From contig JBDLJJ010000011.1 in assembly GCA_039714435.1 (NCBI GenBank), positions 1-37,743 on the forward strand: 37,743 nucleotides of DNA, read 5' to 3'. The notes under the pieces were generated by a model, which worked only from the letters and a program-made list of their open reading frames with translations, was not told the DNA's origin and searched no databases. A program made the translations under genes and the position numbers. Positions within the stretch are counted from its first letter, which is position 1. Each line of letters opens with the position of its first letter. The stretch comes from JAZDDE01 sp039714435 (GTDB taxonomy: Bacteria; Gemmatimonadota; Gemmatimonadetes; Palauibacterales; Palauibacteraceae). Shown in pieces: positions 1 through 8,567 of this stretch.

Positions 1-27
1 GTGAAGCGACAGGAAGAGGAGCTGTAA
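1..27 (+). CDS. 3' end of an upstream gene (8 codons and stop)
   Basis: An open frame runs from the first base to a TAA at 25-27 and encodes only VKRQEEEL. The stop lies two bases before the pilQ start, and the purine-rich AGGAAGAGGAG stretch inside these codons doubles as the pilQ Shine-Dalgarno. By position it would be the last part of another pilus assembly gene such as pilP or pilO, as is usual upstream of pilQ. Eight residues cannot identify it. Confidence 0.4.
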   Translation: MKRQEEEL

Positions 28-29
28 AC

Positions 30-1793
30 ATGATCGGCCATGTCTTTCCAGCCTTGCTGATGACGTGGGCGGCGGCCGCCGCGCCACAGGGAAGTGTGCG
101 TGAGGTCCAGATCGCCTCCGTAAACGGCACCACCGAGATCGCTATTTTCTGGGACGGCTCGGTCGAGGTGCGCCAGTTTCAGCTTACGTCGCCCACGCGG
201 CTGGTGGTGGATTTGCACGGAGCCGAGTTGGCGTTCGCGGAGAGTAGCTTCGATGCGATCGGCCGCGGCGGAATCCAGCGCCTGCGTAGCAGCCAGTTTC
301 GAGACGATGTCGTGCGCCTGGTCTTCGATCTGACGGGTCCGGCTGACCTCGATGTGAGCCAGGACAGGGGCGTATACCGGGCGAAATTCACGAACCCGGG
401 AGTCGAGTTCGAGACCTGGAGCAGCGCGGACGGCGTGGCTGCGAATCCGCTTGCCATGGACGATCGGTCTCCAGCCGCGACGCTGGAGGCCAGGCCTGTC
501 ACAACGGGCGCCCGAACCATGATGCAGGACGCCTTTCAGCCACGCATAACGGTCGCCTACGACAGCGCCAGCATGCTGGATGTCCTGGCGGGCTTCTCTG
601 AGTTCGCGGGCATTTCGATCGTTCCCAGCGCCGCCGCGGCGGGCCTGACCGTGCGCGGCATCGATATCCGCAATCAGCCGTGGGACGTCTCTCTGGACGC
701 GATTCTCTCAGCTCAGGGCTTGGGGTGGCGCCGCCAGAGCGAAGGAATTCTGATCGTTGACATGCTGGAGGGCCTGGCCGGCCGGGATACGCTCCTGTCG
801 GAGACGCGTGTCATGCGGATCAACTACGCGGGCGCGGATTCGGTCGCGGTGATGCTGAGAGAACTTATTACCGATGGCCATGGGTCGGTCGTAGCCTACC
901 AGGGAACCAACTCCGTGATCGTGACGGATGCGCCTTCTGTGGTGGCACGCATGGACTCCCTGGTCAGAATTCTCGACCGGCCCACACCGCAGGTGGCGAT
1001 CGAGGCCAAGATCGTGTTCGTGGATCGCACCGATGTAAATGAACTCGGCATCATCTACGATCTCAAGGATCTGGACGGGAACTCCATAAACGATATCGTG
1101 GCTGTTCCCGATCCACTCGACCCGGGCGAGTTGACCAACGCGACGCTTGTGGACCTGAGCGGAGAATCGATTGCGGCGCTGGCCAACGCCAATGATCCGA
1201 TACTCAATCCCGCCCTGCAGATTCTTGCCACCGTCGCGTTCGGCGACTTTTCTCTGATTTCGTTTATCGACGCGCTCGAGACACATCAGCTGTCAGACGT
1301 TCAGGCGGCGCCTACGATACGGGTCGTGGACAACCATCCGGCCCGAATTCAGGTGGGTGAGAAGACTCCGCTTCGAATCCTGGACTCGGGTGGCCAGGCG
1401 GCCGCCGCGCGAGCCACCGTCCAGTTCGAGAACACGGGAATTATCCTTGAAGTCACGCCGCACATCACCAACAACGGCCAGGTTCTGCTCGATCTGACCG
1501 CCGAACGCTCAGCGCTGCAGGTAGGGCTGGCGGACGTCGGGTTTACGTTTGCCAAGCAGATCGGCGAAAGCCGACTGCTGTTAGCGGATGGCGAAACCGC
1601 GGTCATCGGTGGACTGACTTTGAGTGAGGTGACGCGATCCGAAAGCGGGATTCCCGGCCTCATGAACATCCCGGTTCTGGGGGCGCTATTCCGGACCACT
1701 CGCAACAGAGAAAACAAGAAGGATCTGATTATCCTCGTTACGCCTCATATCATTCCGTCTTCGATCCCGGCCGCGGAAGCTCAGTTGCGCTAG
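30..1793 (+). CDS. pilQ: Type IV pilus secretin PilQ
   Basis: PilQ forms the outer-membrane ring through which the type IV pilus leaves the cell. The 587-residue product starts with a short signal peptide (hydrophobic residues 5-18, Ala-rich cleavage region). An AMIN peptidoglycan-binding domain follows at about 25-120, then a secretin/TonB short N-terminal domain at about 175-245, a NolW-type N1 repeat at about 258-320, and the secretin barrel domain at about 325-578. The barrel ends in the typical VPVLGALFRTT segment and ILVTPHII. The length is at the short end for PilQ, with one AMIN and one N1 repeat. The ATG at 30 follows an AGGAAGAGG site and sits two bases after an upstream stop, so it is the last gene of a pilus operon. 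A hairpin terminator closes the unit. A prepilin peptidase at 30012 would process the pilins for the same machine. Confidence 0.93.
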   Translation: MIGHVFPALLMTWAAAAAPQGSVREVQIASVNGTTEIAIFWDGSVEVRQFQLTSPTRLVVDLHGAELAFAESSFDAIGRGGIQRLRSSQFRDDVVRLVFDLTGPADLDVSQDRGVYRAKFTNPGVEFETWSSADGVAANPLAMDDRSPAATLEARPVTTGARTMMQDAFQPRITVAYDSASMLDVLAGFSEFAGISIVPSAAAAGLTVRGIDIRNQPWDVSLDAILSAQGLGWRRQSEGILIVDMLEGLAGRDTLLSETRVMRINYAGADSVAVMLRELITDGHGSVVAYQGTNSVIVTDAPSVVARMDSLVRILDRPTPQVAIEAKIVFVDRTDVNELGIIYDLKDLDGNSINDIVAVPDPLDPGELTNATLVDLSGESIAALANANDPILNPALQILATVAFGDFSLISFIDALETHQLSDVQAAPTIRVVDNHPARIQVGEKTPLRILDSGGQAAAARATVQFENTGIILEVTPHITNNGQVLLDLTAERSALQVGLADVGFTFAKQIGESRLLLADGETAVIGGLTLSEVTRSESGIPGLMNIPVLGALFRTTRNRENKKDLIILVTPHIIPSSIPAAEAQLR

Positions 1794-1820
1794 CAGCGCT
1801 GGAGGTGGCCTGGAGACGGT

Positions 1821-1841
1821 ACGCCCGCTAAAGTCGGGCGT
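1821..1841 (+). other. Small stem-loop between pilQ and aroC
   Basis: ACGCCCG at 1821-1827 pairs perfectly with CGGGCGT at 1835-1841 around a 7-base loop. It lies just 5' of the stronger terminator hairpin at 1854. No T-run follows it, so it may only protect the pilQ 3' end or assist termination. Confidence 0.4.
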
Positions 1842-1853
1842 GCAGATCCAACT

Positions 1854-1890
1854 AAGGGGGTCCGGATCACGCCGGCCCCCTTTGCTTTTA
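1854..1890 (+). terminator. Rho-independent terminator after pilQ
   Basis: AAGGGGG at 1854-1860 pairs with CCCCCTT at 1876-1882. An inner CCGG at 1862-1865 pairs with CCGG at 1872-1875, leaving a six-base loop and one bulged T. TTT-GC-TTTT follows at 1881-1889. The GC-rich stem with a T-rich tail marks the end of the pilus operon and separates it from aroC. Confidence 0.8.
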
Positions 1891-1910
1891 CAGTACATGT
1901 AGAGCGAGCA

Positions 1911-3116
1911 ATGTCCGGATTCAAATTCACTACGTCTGGCGAGTCCCACGGCAAAGGGATGCTGGTCACGGTAGAAGGTGTTCCCGCCGGTTTGGCTGTC
2001 AGCCCCGCGAATCTGGCCCACGAGCTGGGGCGGCGTCAGCAGGGGTATGGACGCGGGGAACGCATGAAGATCGAAACCGATGCGGGCGAGTTTCTGAGCG
2101 GCGTCCGTTTGGGCGAGACGCTTGGCTCTCCAATATCGATCTGGATTCGTAACCGTGACTTCGAGAACTGGCGCACGGCGATGGCGGCCGAAGCTCAGCC
2201 GGGGGCGGATGATGAGACGCTGCGGCGAGTCGTTCTGCCGCGGCCGGGCCACGCGGACCTGGTTGGCCTGCTCAAGTACGATCGGACCGATGCGCGCGAT
2301 ATACTCGAGCGGGCGAGCGCCCGGGAAACGGCGGCTCGTGTAGCTGCCGGCGCCATAGCCAAGCGGCTGCTGTCCGAGTTTGGTGTCCGCATCGGCAGTC
2401 ACGTCACGCGCCTGGGTGCCTCCGCGGCGGCCCGCCCGGACTCCCTGCCTGAAGACATCAACGCCGCCGCGGACACCACCGCACTGCGCTGCCTGGACCC
2501 CGAGGCGACCGAGGCCATGATAGCTGAAATCGATCGCTGCGCTGAGCTCGGTGACACACTTGGGGGCGAATTCGAAGTCGTCATCTCGGGGCTCCCGGTC
2601 GGTCTTGGCAGCCATGTTTCCTCAGCCGAGCGGCTGGACGGCCGATTGGCCGGAGCCATGATGTCGATCCAGGCCATGAAGGGCGTGGAGATCGGTCTCG
2701 GCTTCCCGGCGGCGGCAATGCGCGGGAGCGCCGTGCACGACGAGATCGAGCCGGATCCGAGCCGGCGTCTCACTGGAGGATACAGCCGCCGCCGAAACAG
2801 CGCCGGGGGACTGGAAGGCGGGATCACAACCGGCGAGAACGTCGTCGTTCGGACGGCCATGAAGCCGCTGAGCTCCCTGCGGCAGCCCTTGGACAGCGTC
2901 GATCTCAGCACCGGCAAACCCGCCGTCGCCGTGCGCGAGAGGAGTGACGTGTGCGCGGTTCCCGCCGCCGGCGTCGTCGGCGAAGCGATGGCCGCGATCG
3001 TTGTGGCCGACGCGATGCGGGAGAAGTTCGCGGGTGACTCCCTGGGCGAAATGCGAGCCAACTACGACGCGTATCTGGAGCGAGTCAATCGGCGGCACCC
3101 GGGTGCTGGCGATTAG
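1911..3116 (+). CDS. aroC: Chorismate synthase
   Basis: It makes chorismate from 5-enolpyruvylshikimate-3-phosphate with reduced FMN, the last step of the shikimate pathway, in the cytoplasm. The 401-residue sequence has the family's N-terminal SGESHGKGM signature with the conserved His, LPRPGHAD and RASARETAARVA in the first half. Later it shows GSAVHDE, NSAGGLEGGITTG and RTAMKPLSSL, which line the FMN and substrate pocket. The length is normal for the longer bacterial forms. The ATG at 1911 follows a modest GAGCGAG site 20 bases after the pilQ terminator, so aroC is probably the first gene of a new transcription unit. aroK, the enzyme two steps earlier in the pathway, overlaps its 3' end, which supports the assignment. 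Confidence 0.97.
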   Translation: MSGFKFTTSGESHGKGMLVTVEGVPAGLAVSPANLAHELGRRQQGYGRGERMKIETDAGEFLSGVRLGETLGSPISIWIRNRDFENWRTAMAAEAQPGADDETLRRVVLPRPGHADLVGLLKYDRTDARDILERASARETAARVAAGAIAKRLLSEFGVRIGSHVTRLGASAAARPDSLPEDINAAADTTALRCLDPEATEAMIAEIDRCAELGDTLGGEFEVVISGLPVGLGSHVSSAERLDGRLAGAMMSIQAMKGVEIGLGFPAAAMRGSAVHDEIEPDPSRRLTGGYSRRRNSAGGLEGGITTGENVVVRTAMKPLSSLRQPLDSVDLSTGKPAVAVRERSDVCAVPAAGVVGEAMAAIVVADAMREKFAGDSLGEMRANYDAYLERVNRRHPGAGD

Positions 3117-3663
3117 CGGCCCCATCGTTCTGGTGGGAGTCATGGGAGCCGGAAAGACAACCGTCGGCCGGCTGCTGGCCGAGAGACTCGGGCATGACTT
3201 CGTGGATCTGGATGAGCGGATCGAGCAGGCCACGGGAATGTCGGCGCAGCAGATTTTCGCCCAGAGCGGCGAAGCGGCCTTCAGAGATCTGGAAGCCGAC
3301 GCTACTCGCGGATTGGCCCCAGGTTGTGGCACAGTGGTGAGCACCGGAGGTGGCTGGATGGCGCGTCCGGAGCTAAGCGGGTTCTGGCCGGGGGCGATTC
3401 GCATCTGGCTCCGGGTCAGTGCCGGCCAGGCCATCGCCAGGCTGGCCGGACAGCTGGCCGGGCGTCCTCTCCTGGCGGTGCCTGATCCAGAGCGAGCCCT
3501 GAGGGAGCTTGTCGCGCAGCGGCTGATGCACTACCAGTTTGCAGAGCTGTGGGTGGATACCGACGGACGGAGCCCGCCCCAGATAGTGGATGAAATCGTT
3601 AACCGGCTGCCCGCGGATCACCCCACGGGCGCCAACGGAGGATTGTTTGGCCAAGTCGAGTGA
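3103..3663 (+). CDS. aroK: Shikimate kinase
   Basis: It phosphorylates shikimate with ATP in the shikimate pathway. The sequence has a Walker A loop GVMGAGKT near the start, the shikimate-binding DLDERIE, GEAAFRDLE, and VVSTGGGW typical of the family, then the RPLL lid region. The GTG at 3103 is chosen because it overlaps the aroC stop by 14 bases, gives 186 residues (close to the family's usual 170-180) and places the P-loop at the expected distance. A start further upstream would only translate aroC in another frame. No strong Shine-Dalgarno is seen, so translation is probably coupled to aroC. The 3' end overlaps the topA start. Confidence 0.92.
   Translation: MLAISGPIVLVGVMGAGKTTVGRLLAERLGHDFVDLDERIEQATGMSAQQIFAQSGEAAFRDLEADATRGLAPGCGTVVSTGGGWMARPELSGFWPGAIRIWLRVSAGQAIARLAGQLAGRPLLAVPDPERALRELVAQRLMHYQFAELWVDTDGRSPPQIVDEIVNRLPADHPTGANGGLFGQVE
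3637..3641 (+). promoter_or_regulatory. Shine-Dalgarno that fixes the topA start
   Basis: GGAGG at 3637-3641, inside the end of aroK, lies five bases upstream of TTG 3647. It makes that TTG the likely topA start instead of the ATG at 3590. Confidence 0.7.
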
Positions 3664-6238
3664 CAAGCGCCAGTTGCTCATTGTCGAATCGCCGACCAAA
3701 GCGAGAACTTTGGAACGGTACCTGGGCGATGAGTATGAGGTGACCGCTTCCGTGGGGCACGTTTTGGACCTGCCCAAGAGCGGATTGGCCGTGGACGTCG
3801 AGCACGGTTTCGAGCCCGAGTACCAGGTCATCCGGGGCAAGGGTCAACTCCTCAAGCAGCTGCGCTCGGACGCCAAGAAGGCGGAAACTGTTCTGTTGGC
3901 GATGGACCCGGATCGGGAAGGTGAGGCGATCGCGGTGCATCTCGCTCGGCAAATGGGCTACGAAGGTGAGGACGACAAGAAGTTTCGGCGTATAACGTTT
4001 AACGAGATCACCCGAGAAGCCGTTCTGGAAGCACTGTCACACCCCGGCCCACTCGACCACAATCGGGCTGACGCGCAGCAGGCTCGCCGGATTCTCGACC
4101 GCCTGGTCGGATATGGATTGTCTCCTCTTCTGTGGAAAAAGATTTCGCCCCGAGATCCGATCAACGGAAGAGCGCTATCCGCAGGGCGCGTGCAGTCGGT
4201 GGCCGTGCGCCTCCTGGTGGAGAGGGAGCGCGAGCGCAGAGCGTTCCACAGGGCCTCGTACTGGGATCTGAAGGCCACACTGCGCGCGGCGAGGGGCGAG
4301 TTCGAGGCTCGCCTGGTGTCGCTGGGCGGCAAGAAGCTCGCGACCGGGAAAGATTTCGATCCGGCCACGGGCGCCCTGATCGAAGAGCGTGACGTGATGC
4401 TGCTCGGAGAGGAGCCCGCCTCGGCCCTTCGCGAGCGGTTGATGAGCGCCGACTTCAAGGTAGCGTCTCTGGATGAGGAGTTGTTCAAGACCAAACCTTA
4501 CGCCCCGTTTACCACTGCCTCCCTTCAGCAGGAGGCGAGCCGGAAGCTCCGCCTCACAGCACGCGACACGATGCGTGCCGCGCAGCGCCTGTATGAAGCC
4601 GGATACATAACGTACATGCGGACAGACTCCGTCAGACTGTCCGATCAGGCGATCACGGCAGCCCGTACTCGGGTCGCCGGCCAGTATGGCGACGAGTACC
4701 TGAGTCCCAAGCCACGCACCTACAAGACGAGCACCCGAGGCGCTCAAGAAGCTCACGAGGCGATACGGCCGGCGGGGATCGACATGCTGACCGCTCAGGA
4801 ACTCGGCCTGACCGGTATGGACAAGGCGCTGTATGAACTCATCTGGAAGCGCACGGTGGCGAGCCAGATGGCCGATTCCCGGCAGAAACGTGTGACCGTG
4901 CTGGTGGAGGCCTCGGACGCCGTGTTCAGGGCCTCAGGCAAAACGGTCGAGTTCGCGGGGTATCTCCGCGCCTACGTGGAGGGTGCGGATGATCCCGAAG
5001 CGGCCCTCGAGGACCGTGAGACCCAGCTCCCGCCTGTCAGCGAAGGAGAATCGGTGGACTGCGCGGACCTTATCGCGGACCCGCACGAGACCCGCCCGCC
5101 AGCCCGATTCACGGAAGCAGCTCTACTGGACGTACTTAAGAAAGAAGGGATCGGGAGGCCCTCAACCTACGCTCCGATCCTCGGTAAGATCGTGGACCGC
5201 GGCTACGCCAGGCGCGAGGCTCGCACGCTGATTCCGACCTTCATGGCCTTCGCTGTCACCGGCCTGCTGGAGCAGCATTTCCCGGACCTTGTGGACACCA
5301 GCTTCACGGCGCGAATGGAGGACACTCTCGACCAGATCGCCGAGGGAGCAGTGGAATGGCGTGACTATCTGTCGGATTTTTACAGCGGGGAAGAAGGCTT
5401 CGAGGCACGGCTGAAGGAGCGCGAGTCGGCCATCGATCCGCGTGAGGCTTCCACGCTGCAGCTCCAGGGCCTGGAGCCATCCGTCCGAATCGGGCGTTTC
5501 GGTCCGTACCTCGAAGTCTTGGGCGACGGCGAGGCCATGACAGCGTCGATTCCGGATGGGACAGCGCCCGCTGATCTTACGGCGGAGCAAGCGTCCGATC
5601 TTCTAAGGCAGAAGGCCGAGAGCGCCCGCTCGATCGGTTCGGATCCCAAATCTGGTCTGCCCGTGTTCAAGCTCTCGGGCCGCTTCGGACCGTACGTGCA
5701 GCTTGGCGAGCAGGAAGAAGGAGGCCCCAAACCCAAGCGGGCCTCCCTGCCCAAGGGTCTGACTCTGGACGATGTGACCCTGGAGGCGGCGCTCGGCCTG
5801 CTGGAGCTGCCCCGCGAACTCGGCGCGCATCCCGACAGCGGTGATCCGGTTAAGGCGGGAATCGGCCGCTACGGGCCATATGTGGTTCACGAGGGCGACT
5901 TCAGGTCGTTGACCAAGGATGACGATGTGCTGACGGTCACGCTGGACAGGGCGCTGGCACTTCTTGCCGAGCCCAAGCGGCGCGGAAGGACAGCGGCCAA
6001 GCCCCTGCGCGAGCTGGGGGAGCATCCTGCTGACGGCGGCGTAGTTCAGGTGTTCGAGGGCCGGTACGGGCCGTACGTCAAACATGAGAAGACGAACGCC
6101 TCTCTGCCCAAGGATCTGAAGGTAGACGATGTCACCATGGAGCAGGCGGTTGAGCTGCTAGCCGCTCGGAAAGCGCGCGGTCCCGGTAAGCGGTCCCGGA
6201 AGGCCGGCGGGAAGGCGGGCGGGAAGACCAAGAAGTGA
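3647..6238 (+). CDS. topA: DNA topoisomerase I
   Basis: This type IA topoisomerase relaxes negative supercoils by cutting one strand. Using the TTG at 3647 it has 863 residues. The N-terminal Toprim domain holds VESPTKA with the catalytic Glu and DPDREGEA with the acidic metal-binding triad. The catalytic tyrosine is Tyr323 in YITYMRTDS. The C-terminal part lacks the Cys4 zinc ribbons of the E. coli enzyme. Instead it has four copies of the TopoI C-terminal repeat, recognisable by GRFGPY or GRYGPY cores (about 5493, 5680, 5865 and 6060), and a lysine/arginine-rich tail. This tail-and-repeat design is known from Actinobacteria and several other phyla. It overlaps aroK by 17 bases and trmFO by 4, the start of a topA-trmFO-xerC block also seen in Firmicutes. 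Confidence 0.95.
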   Translation: MAKSSDKRQLLIVESPTKARTLERYLGDEYEVTASVGHVLDLPKSGLAVDVEHGFEPEYQVIRGKGQLLKQLRSDAKKAETVLLAMDPDREGEAIAVHLARQMGYEGEDDKKFRRITFNEITREAVLEALSHPGPLDHNRADAQQARRILDRLVGYGLSPLLWKKISPRDPINGRALSAGRVQSVAVRLLVERERERRAFHRASYWDLKATLRAARGEFEARLVSLGGKKLATGKDFDPATGALIEERDVMLLGEEPASALRERLMSADFKVASLDEELFKTKPYAPFTTASLQQEASRKLRLTARDTMRAAQRLYEAGYITYMRTDSVRLSDQAITAARTRVAGQYGDEYLSPKPRTYKTSTRGAQEAHEAIRPAGIDMLTAQELGLTGMDKALYELIWKRTVASQMADSRQKRVTVLVEASDAVFRASGKTVEFAGYLRAYVEGADDPEAALEDRETQLPPVSEGESVDCADLIADPHETRPPARFTEAALLDVLKKEGIGRPSTYAPILGKIVDRGYARREARTLIPTFMAFAVTGLLEQHFPDLVDTSFTARMEDTLDQIAEGAVEWRDYLSDFYSGEEGFEARLKERESAIDPREASTLQLQGLEPSVRIGRFGPYLEVLGDGEAMTASIPDGTAPADLTAEQASDLLRQKAESARSIGSDPKSGLPVFKLSGRFGPYVQLGEQEEGGPKPKRASLPKGLTLDDVTLEAALGLLELPRELGAHPDSGDPVKAGIGRYGPYVVHEGDFRSLTKDDDVLTVTLDRALALLAEPKRRGRTAAKPLRELGEHPADGGVVQVFEGRYGPYVKHEKTNASLPKDLKVDDVTMEQAVELLAARKARGPGKRSRKAGGKAGGKTKK

Positions 6239-7584
6239 CTTCCGGACAGTGCGTGACGGTAGTCGGGGGCGGGCTAGCCGGTAGCGAGGCGGCCTGGCAG
6301 TTGGCCGAAGTCGGTTACGACGTGGAACTGTTCGAGATGCGCCCCACCGTGCAAACTCCAGCCCACCAGACCGGCGAACTGGCGGAAATAGTGTGCACCA
6401 ACTCCTTCAAGTCGGAAGCTCTGAATACGGCCCACGGTCTTCTGAAGGCCGAGATGCGCCAGCTCGGGTGCATGCTGCTGCAGGTCGCCGACGCGACGCG
6501 GGTCGAGGCGGGAAGCGCGCTTGCGGTGGACAGACGCCTGTTCGCGGCTGAGGTTACCCGCCGAATCAAGGCGCATCCCAGGATTTCGGTGCGGTCCTCC
6601 GAAATTACGCAGCTTCCGGCGGGTGCCGCCATCATCGCCACCGGCCCTTTGACTTCCGATGCGTTGTCAGAGGCGGTGCGCAGCCGGCTCGGAGAAGCCG
6701 GCCTCGCGTTCTTCGACGCCATCGCGCCCATTTTCTCGCGGGAATCTATTGATGAAGAAGTGGCCTGGCTGGCGTCCCGCTATGATCGCGGAGCCGCCGC
6801 GTACCTGAACTGTCCCTTCGACAGGGCCCAGTACGAGACCTTCGTGGCGGAGCTTCTAGCCGCCGACGTGTACGAGGGCCACGACTGGGACGAGGTGCCT
6901 TACTTTGAAGGCTGCCTTCCGATCGAAGTGATGGCGCAGCGAGGCGTCGATACTCTGAGATTTGGTCCGCTCCGGCCGGTCGGCCTTCCTGATCCGCAGA
7001 CAGGAAGGATCCATCACGCGGTGGCCCAACTTCGTACCGAGGATCGCGATGGGCGCATGTGGAACCTGGTCGGTTTTCAGACGCGGCTCCGAATCGGCGA
7101 GCAGGAGAGAGTGTTTCGGCTTATTCCCGGTCTGCAGGAAGCGGAATTCCTGCGACACGGGTCAGTTCACCGGAACTCGTATATCAACTTTCCGAAGTGC
7201 CTCACGGAGTACGGATCGCTACCGGACTGCGGCGACCTCATCTTCGCTGGACAGCTCACCGGTGTGGAAGGCTACACGGAGTCGATCGCTAGCGGCCTGC
7301 TGGCGGCTGGGAATCTGGACCGGGTTCTGAGCGGACAGGAAGCGGCTATTCCACCTGGAAGCACGATGTTGGGTGGGTTATACCGTTACCTGCGGGAGGC
7401 CGACCCGACTCACTTCCAGCCCATGAACGCCAACTTCGGCCTCGTGGACTCGCTCCCGAATCGTGTGAAGGGAAAGTCAGCCAGGCGCGAAGCGCTCGCT
7501 ACGAGGGCCCTGGAGGCGCTGGAGGCCTGGCAGCGTCAAACCTGGGGCGATCCCTCCCACACGCCGTCGCCGGCAGCGGCGTGA
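6235..7584 (+). CDS. trmFO: Folate-dependent tRNA (uracil-54-C5)-methyltransferase TrmFO
   Basis: TrmFO makes ribothymidine-54 in the tRNA T-loop, taking the methyl carbon from methylenetetrahydrofolate and using FAD. The N-terminus has the dinucleotide-binding VVGGGLAGSEAA. Two cysteines match the functional pair of the Bacillus enzyme (Cys53 and Cys226): Cys54 in EIVCTNSFKSE and Cys227 in FEGCLPIEVMA. The 449-residue length is typical. The GTG at 6235 overlaps the topA stop as GTGA. Its presence suggests that this organism uses the folate route and not the SAM-dependent TrmA, although the genome outside this window is not visible. gcvT, another folate enzyme, lies downstream in the same gene run. 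Confidence 0.96.
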   Translation: MTSGQCVTVVGGGLAGSEAAWQLAEVGYDVELFEMRPTVQTPAHQTGELAEIVCTNSFKSEALNTAHGLLKAEMRQLGCMLLQVADATRVEAGSALAVDRRLFAAEVTRRIKAHPRISVRSSEITQLPAGAAIIATGPLTSDALSEAVRSRLGEAGLAFFDAIAPIFSRESIDEEVAWLASRYDRGAAAYLNCPFDRAQYETFVAELLAADVYEGHDWDEVPYFEGCLPIEVMAQRGVDTLRFGPLRPVGLPDPQTGRIHHAVAQLRTEDRDGRMWNLVGFQTRLRIGEQERVFRLIPGLQEAEFLRHGSVHRNSYINFPKCLTEYGSLPDCGDLIFAGQLTGVEGYTESIASGLLAAGNLDRVLSGQEAAIPPGSTMLGGLYRYLREADPTHFQPMNANFGLVDSLPNRVKGKSARREALATRALEALEAWQRQTWGDPSHTPSPAAA

Positions 7585-8567
7585 CCGAGCAAGCGATTCA
7601 CGCGGCGGGAGCGGCCCGGGCCAGCCGTTCGGCGCAGGCGGAGGAGTTCCTCGCCTATGCCGAGAAGGAGCGCCGGCTCTCGCCTCACACCCTGGCTGCC
7701 TATCGGAGCGACATCCGGGACCTGGAGCTATTCATAGGCCCTTACCTGGCGAAGCCGGGATGGGACTGGCCCGACGTAGATCGGCTGGCCATTCGCGCCT
7801 GGCTCGGATCCCTGCACGACAGGGGCCGCCGAGCTTCGACCATCGCGCGCAAACTCGCGGCGGTTCGCTCGCTATACCGATTTCTGTACAGGACCGGACG
7901 CTGCGCGCTTGACCCCGCCAGGCTCGTGCGCACGTCGCGCCGAGAGCACGGTCTGCCGGGCCACCTCTCCCGGACGCAGGCGGATGAGTTGTTCAGCCGC
8001 CTTGATGAGCGTCTTGTGGCCGGCCGCGATGACATTTTTTCGCTGCGCAACCGAGCGATCTTCGAACTCATCTACTCCAGCGGCCTCAGGCTGTCCGAGG
8101 TGCATACTCTGGATATTCCGGACCTGGATTTCGAGCGGGGCCAGGTGCGAGTCACAGGGAAGGGGAGCAAGGTGCGAATCGTGCCAGTGGGGGAGGTAGC
8201 GCTACGGCACATCAAGCGCTATCTGGACGCTCGCGGCGACGTTACCGGACCTGTTGCGGGGCCCGCGGCCGGGTCCTCAGCCGAAGTCAGGCCGCTGTTC
8301 CTGTCCGCTCGGCGCTCGCGTTTGTCCAGGCGCCAGATACAACGGGCGGTACAGGAACTGCTTGATCTGGTGGCACAAGGCGAAGGCCTTTCAACGCACG
8401 GGCTGCGCCATTCCTTTGCTACGCACCTGGTTGACGGGGGAGCCGATCTGATAGCCGTGAAGGAAATGCTCGGACACGCCAGCCTGTCTACGACCCGGAT
8501 CTACACGCACACGTCCAGGGAGCAGCTTAAGAAGGCCTACCAGCAGGCACATCCGAGAGCCGATTGA
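7581..8567 (+). CDS. xerC: Tyrosine recombinase XerC
   Basis: It resolves chromosome dimers at dif sites together with XerD. The N-terminal SAM-like core-binding domain covers about residues 18-115 and the catalytic domain about 125-325. All catalytic residues are visible: Arg170 in SGLRLSEV, Lys194 in TGKGSKVR, His273 and Arg276 in HGLRHSFATHL, His299 in LGHASLSTT, and the nucleophile Tyr308 in IYTH. The length of 328 is slightly above the usual 300 because of a Gly/Ala/Pro-rich loop at about 220-235. The GTG at 7581 overlaps the trmFO stop (GTGA). Position after trmFO and lack of mobile-element context argue for the housekeeping recombinase over an integron or phage integrase. XerC versus XerD is assigned by context. 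Confidence 0.92.
   Translation: MTEQAIHAAGAARASRSAQAEEFLAYAEKERRLSPHTLAAYRSDIRDLELFIGPYLAKPGWDWPDVDRLAIRAWLGSLHDRGRRASTIARKLAAVRSLYRFLYRTGRCALDPARLVRTSRREHGLPGHLSRTQADELFSRLDERLVAGRDDIFSLRNRAIFELIYSSGLRLSEVHTLDIPDLDFERGQVRVTGKGSKVRIVPVGEVALRHIKRYLDARGDVTGPVAGPAAGSSAEVRPLFLSARRSRLSRRQIQRAVQELLDLVAQGEGLSTHGLRHSFATHLVDGGADLIAVKEMLGHASLSTTRIYTHTSREQLKKAYQQAHPRAD

Noticed and set aside
1686..2615. Long open frame on the - strand opposite pilQ end and aroC
   Set aside because: It runs across the pilQ terminator and the aroC coding region. Its residues are Arg/Gly/Ala-rich with no motif. It is an antisense shadow of high-GC coding sequence.
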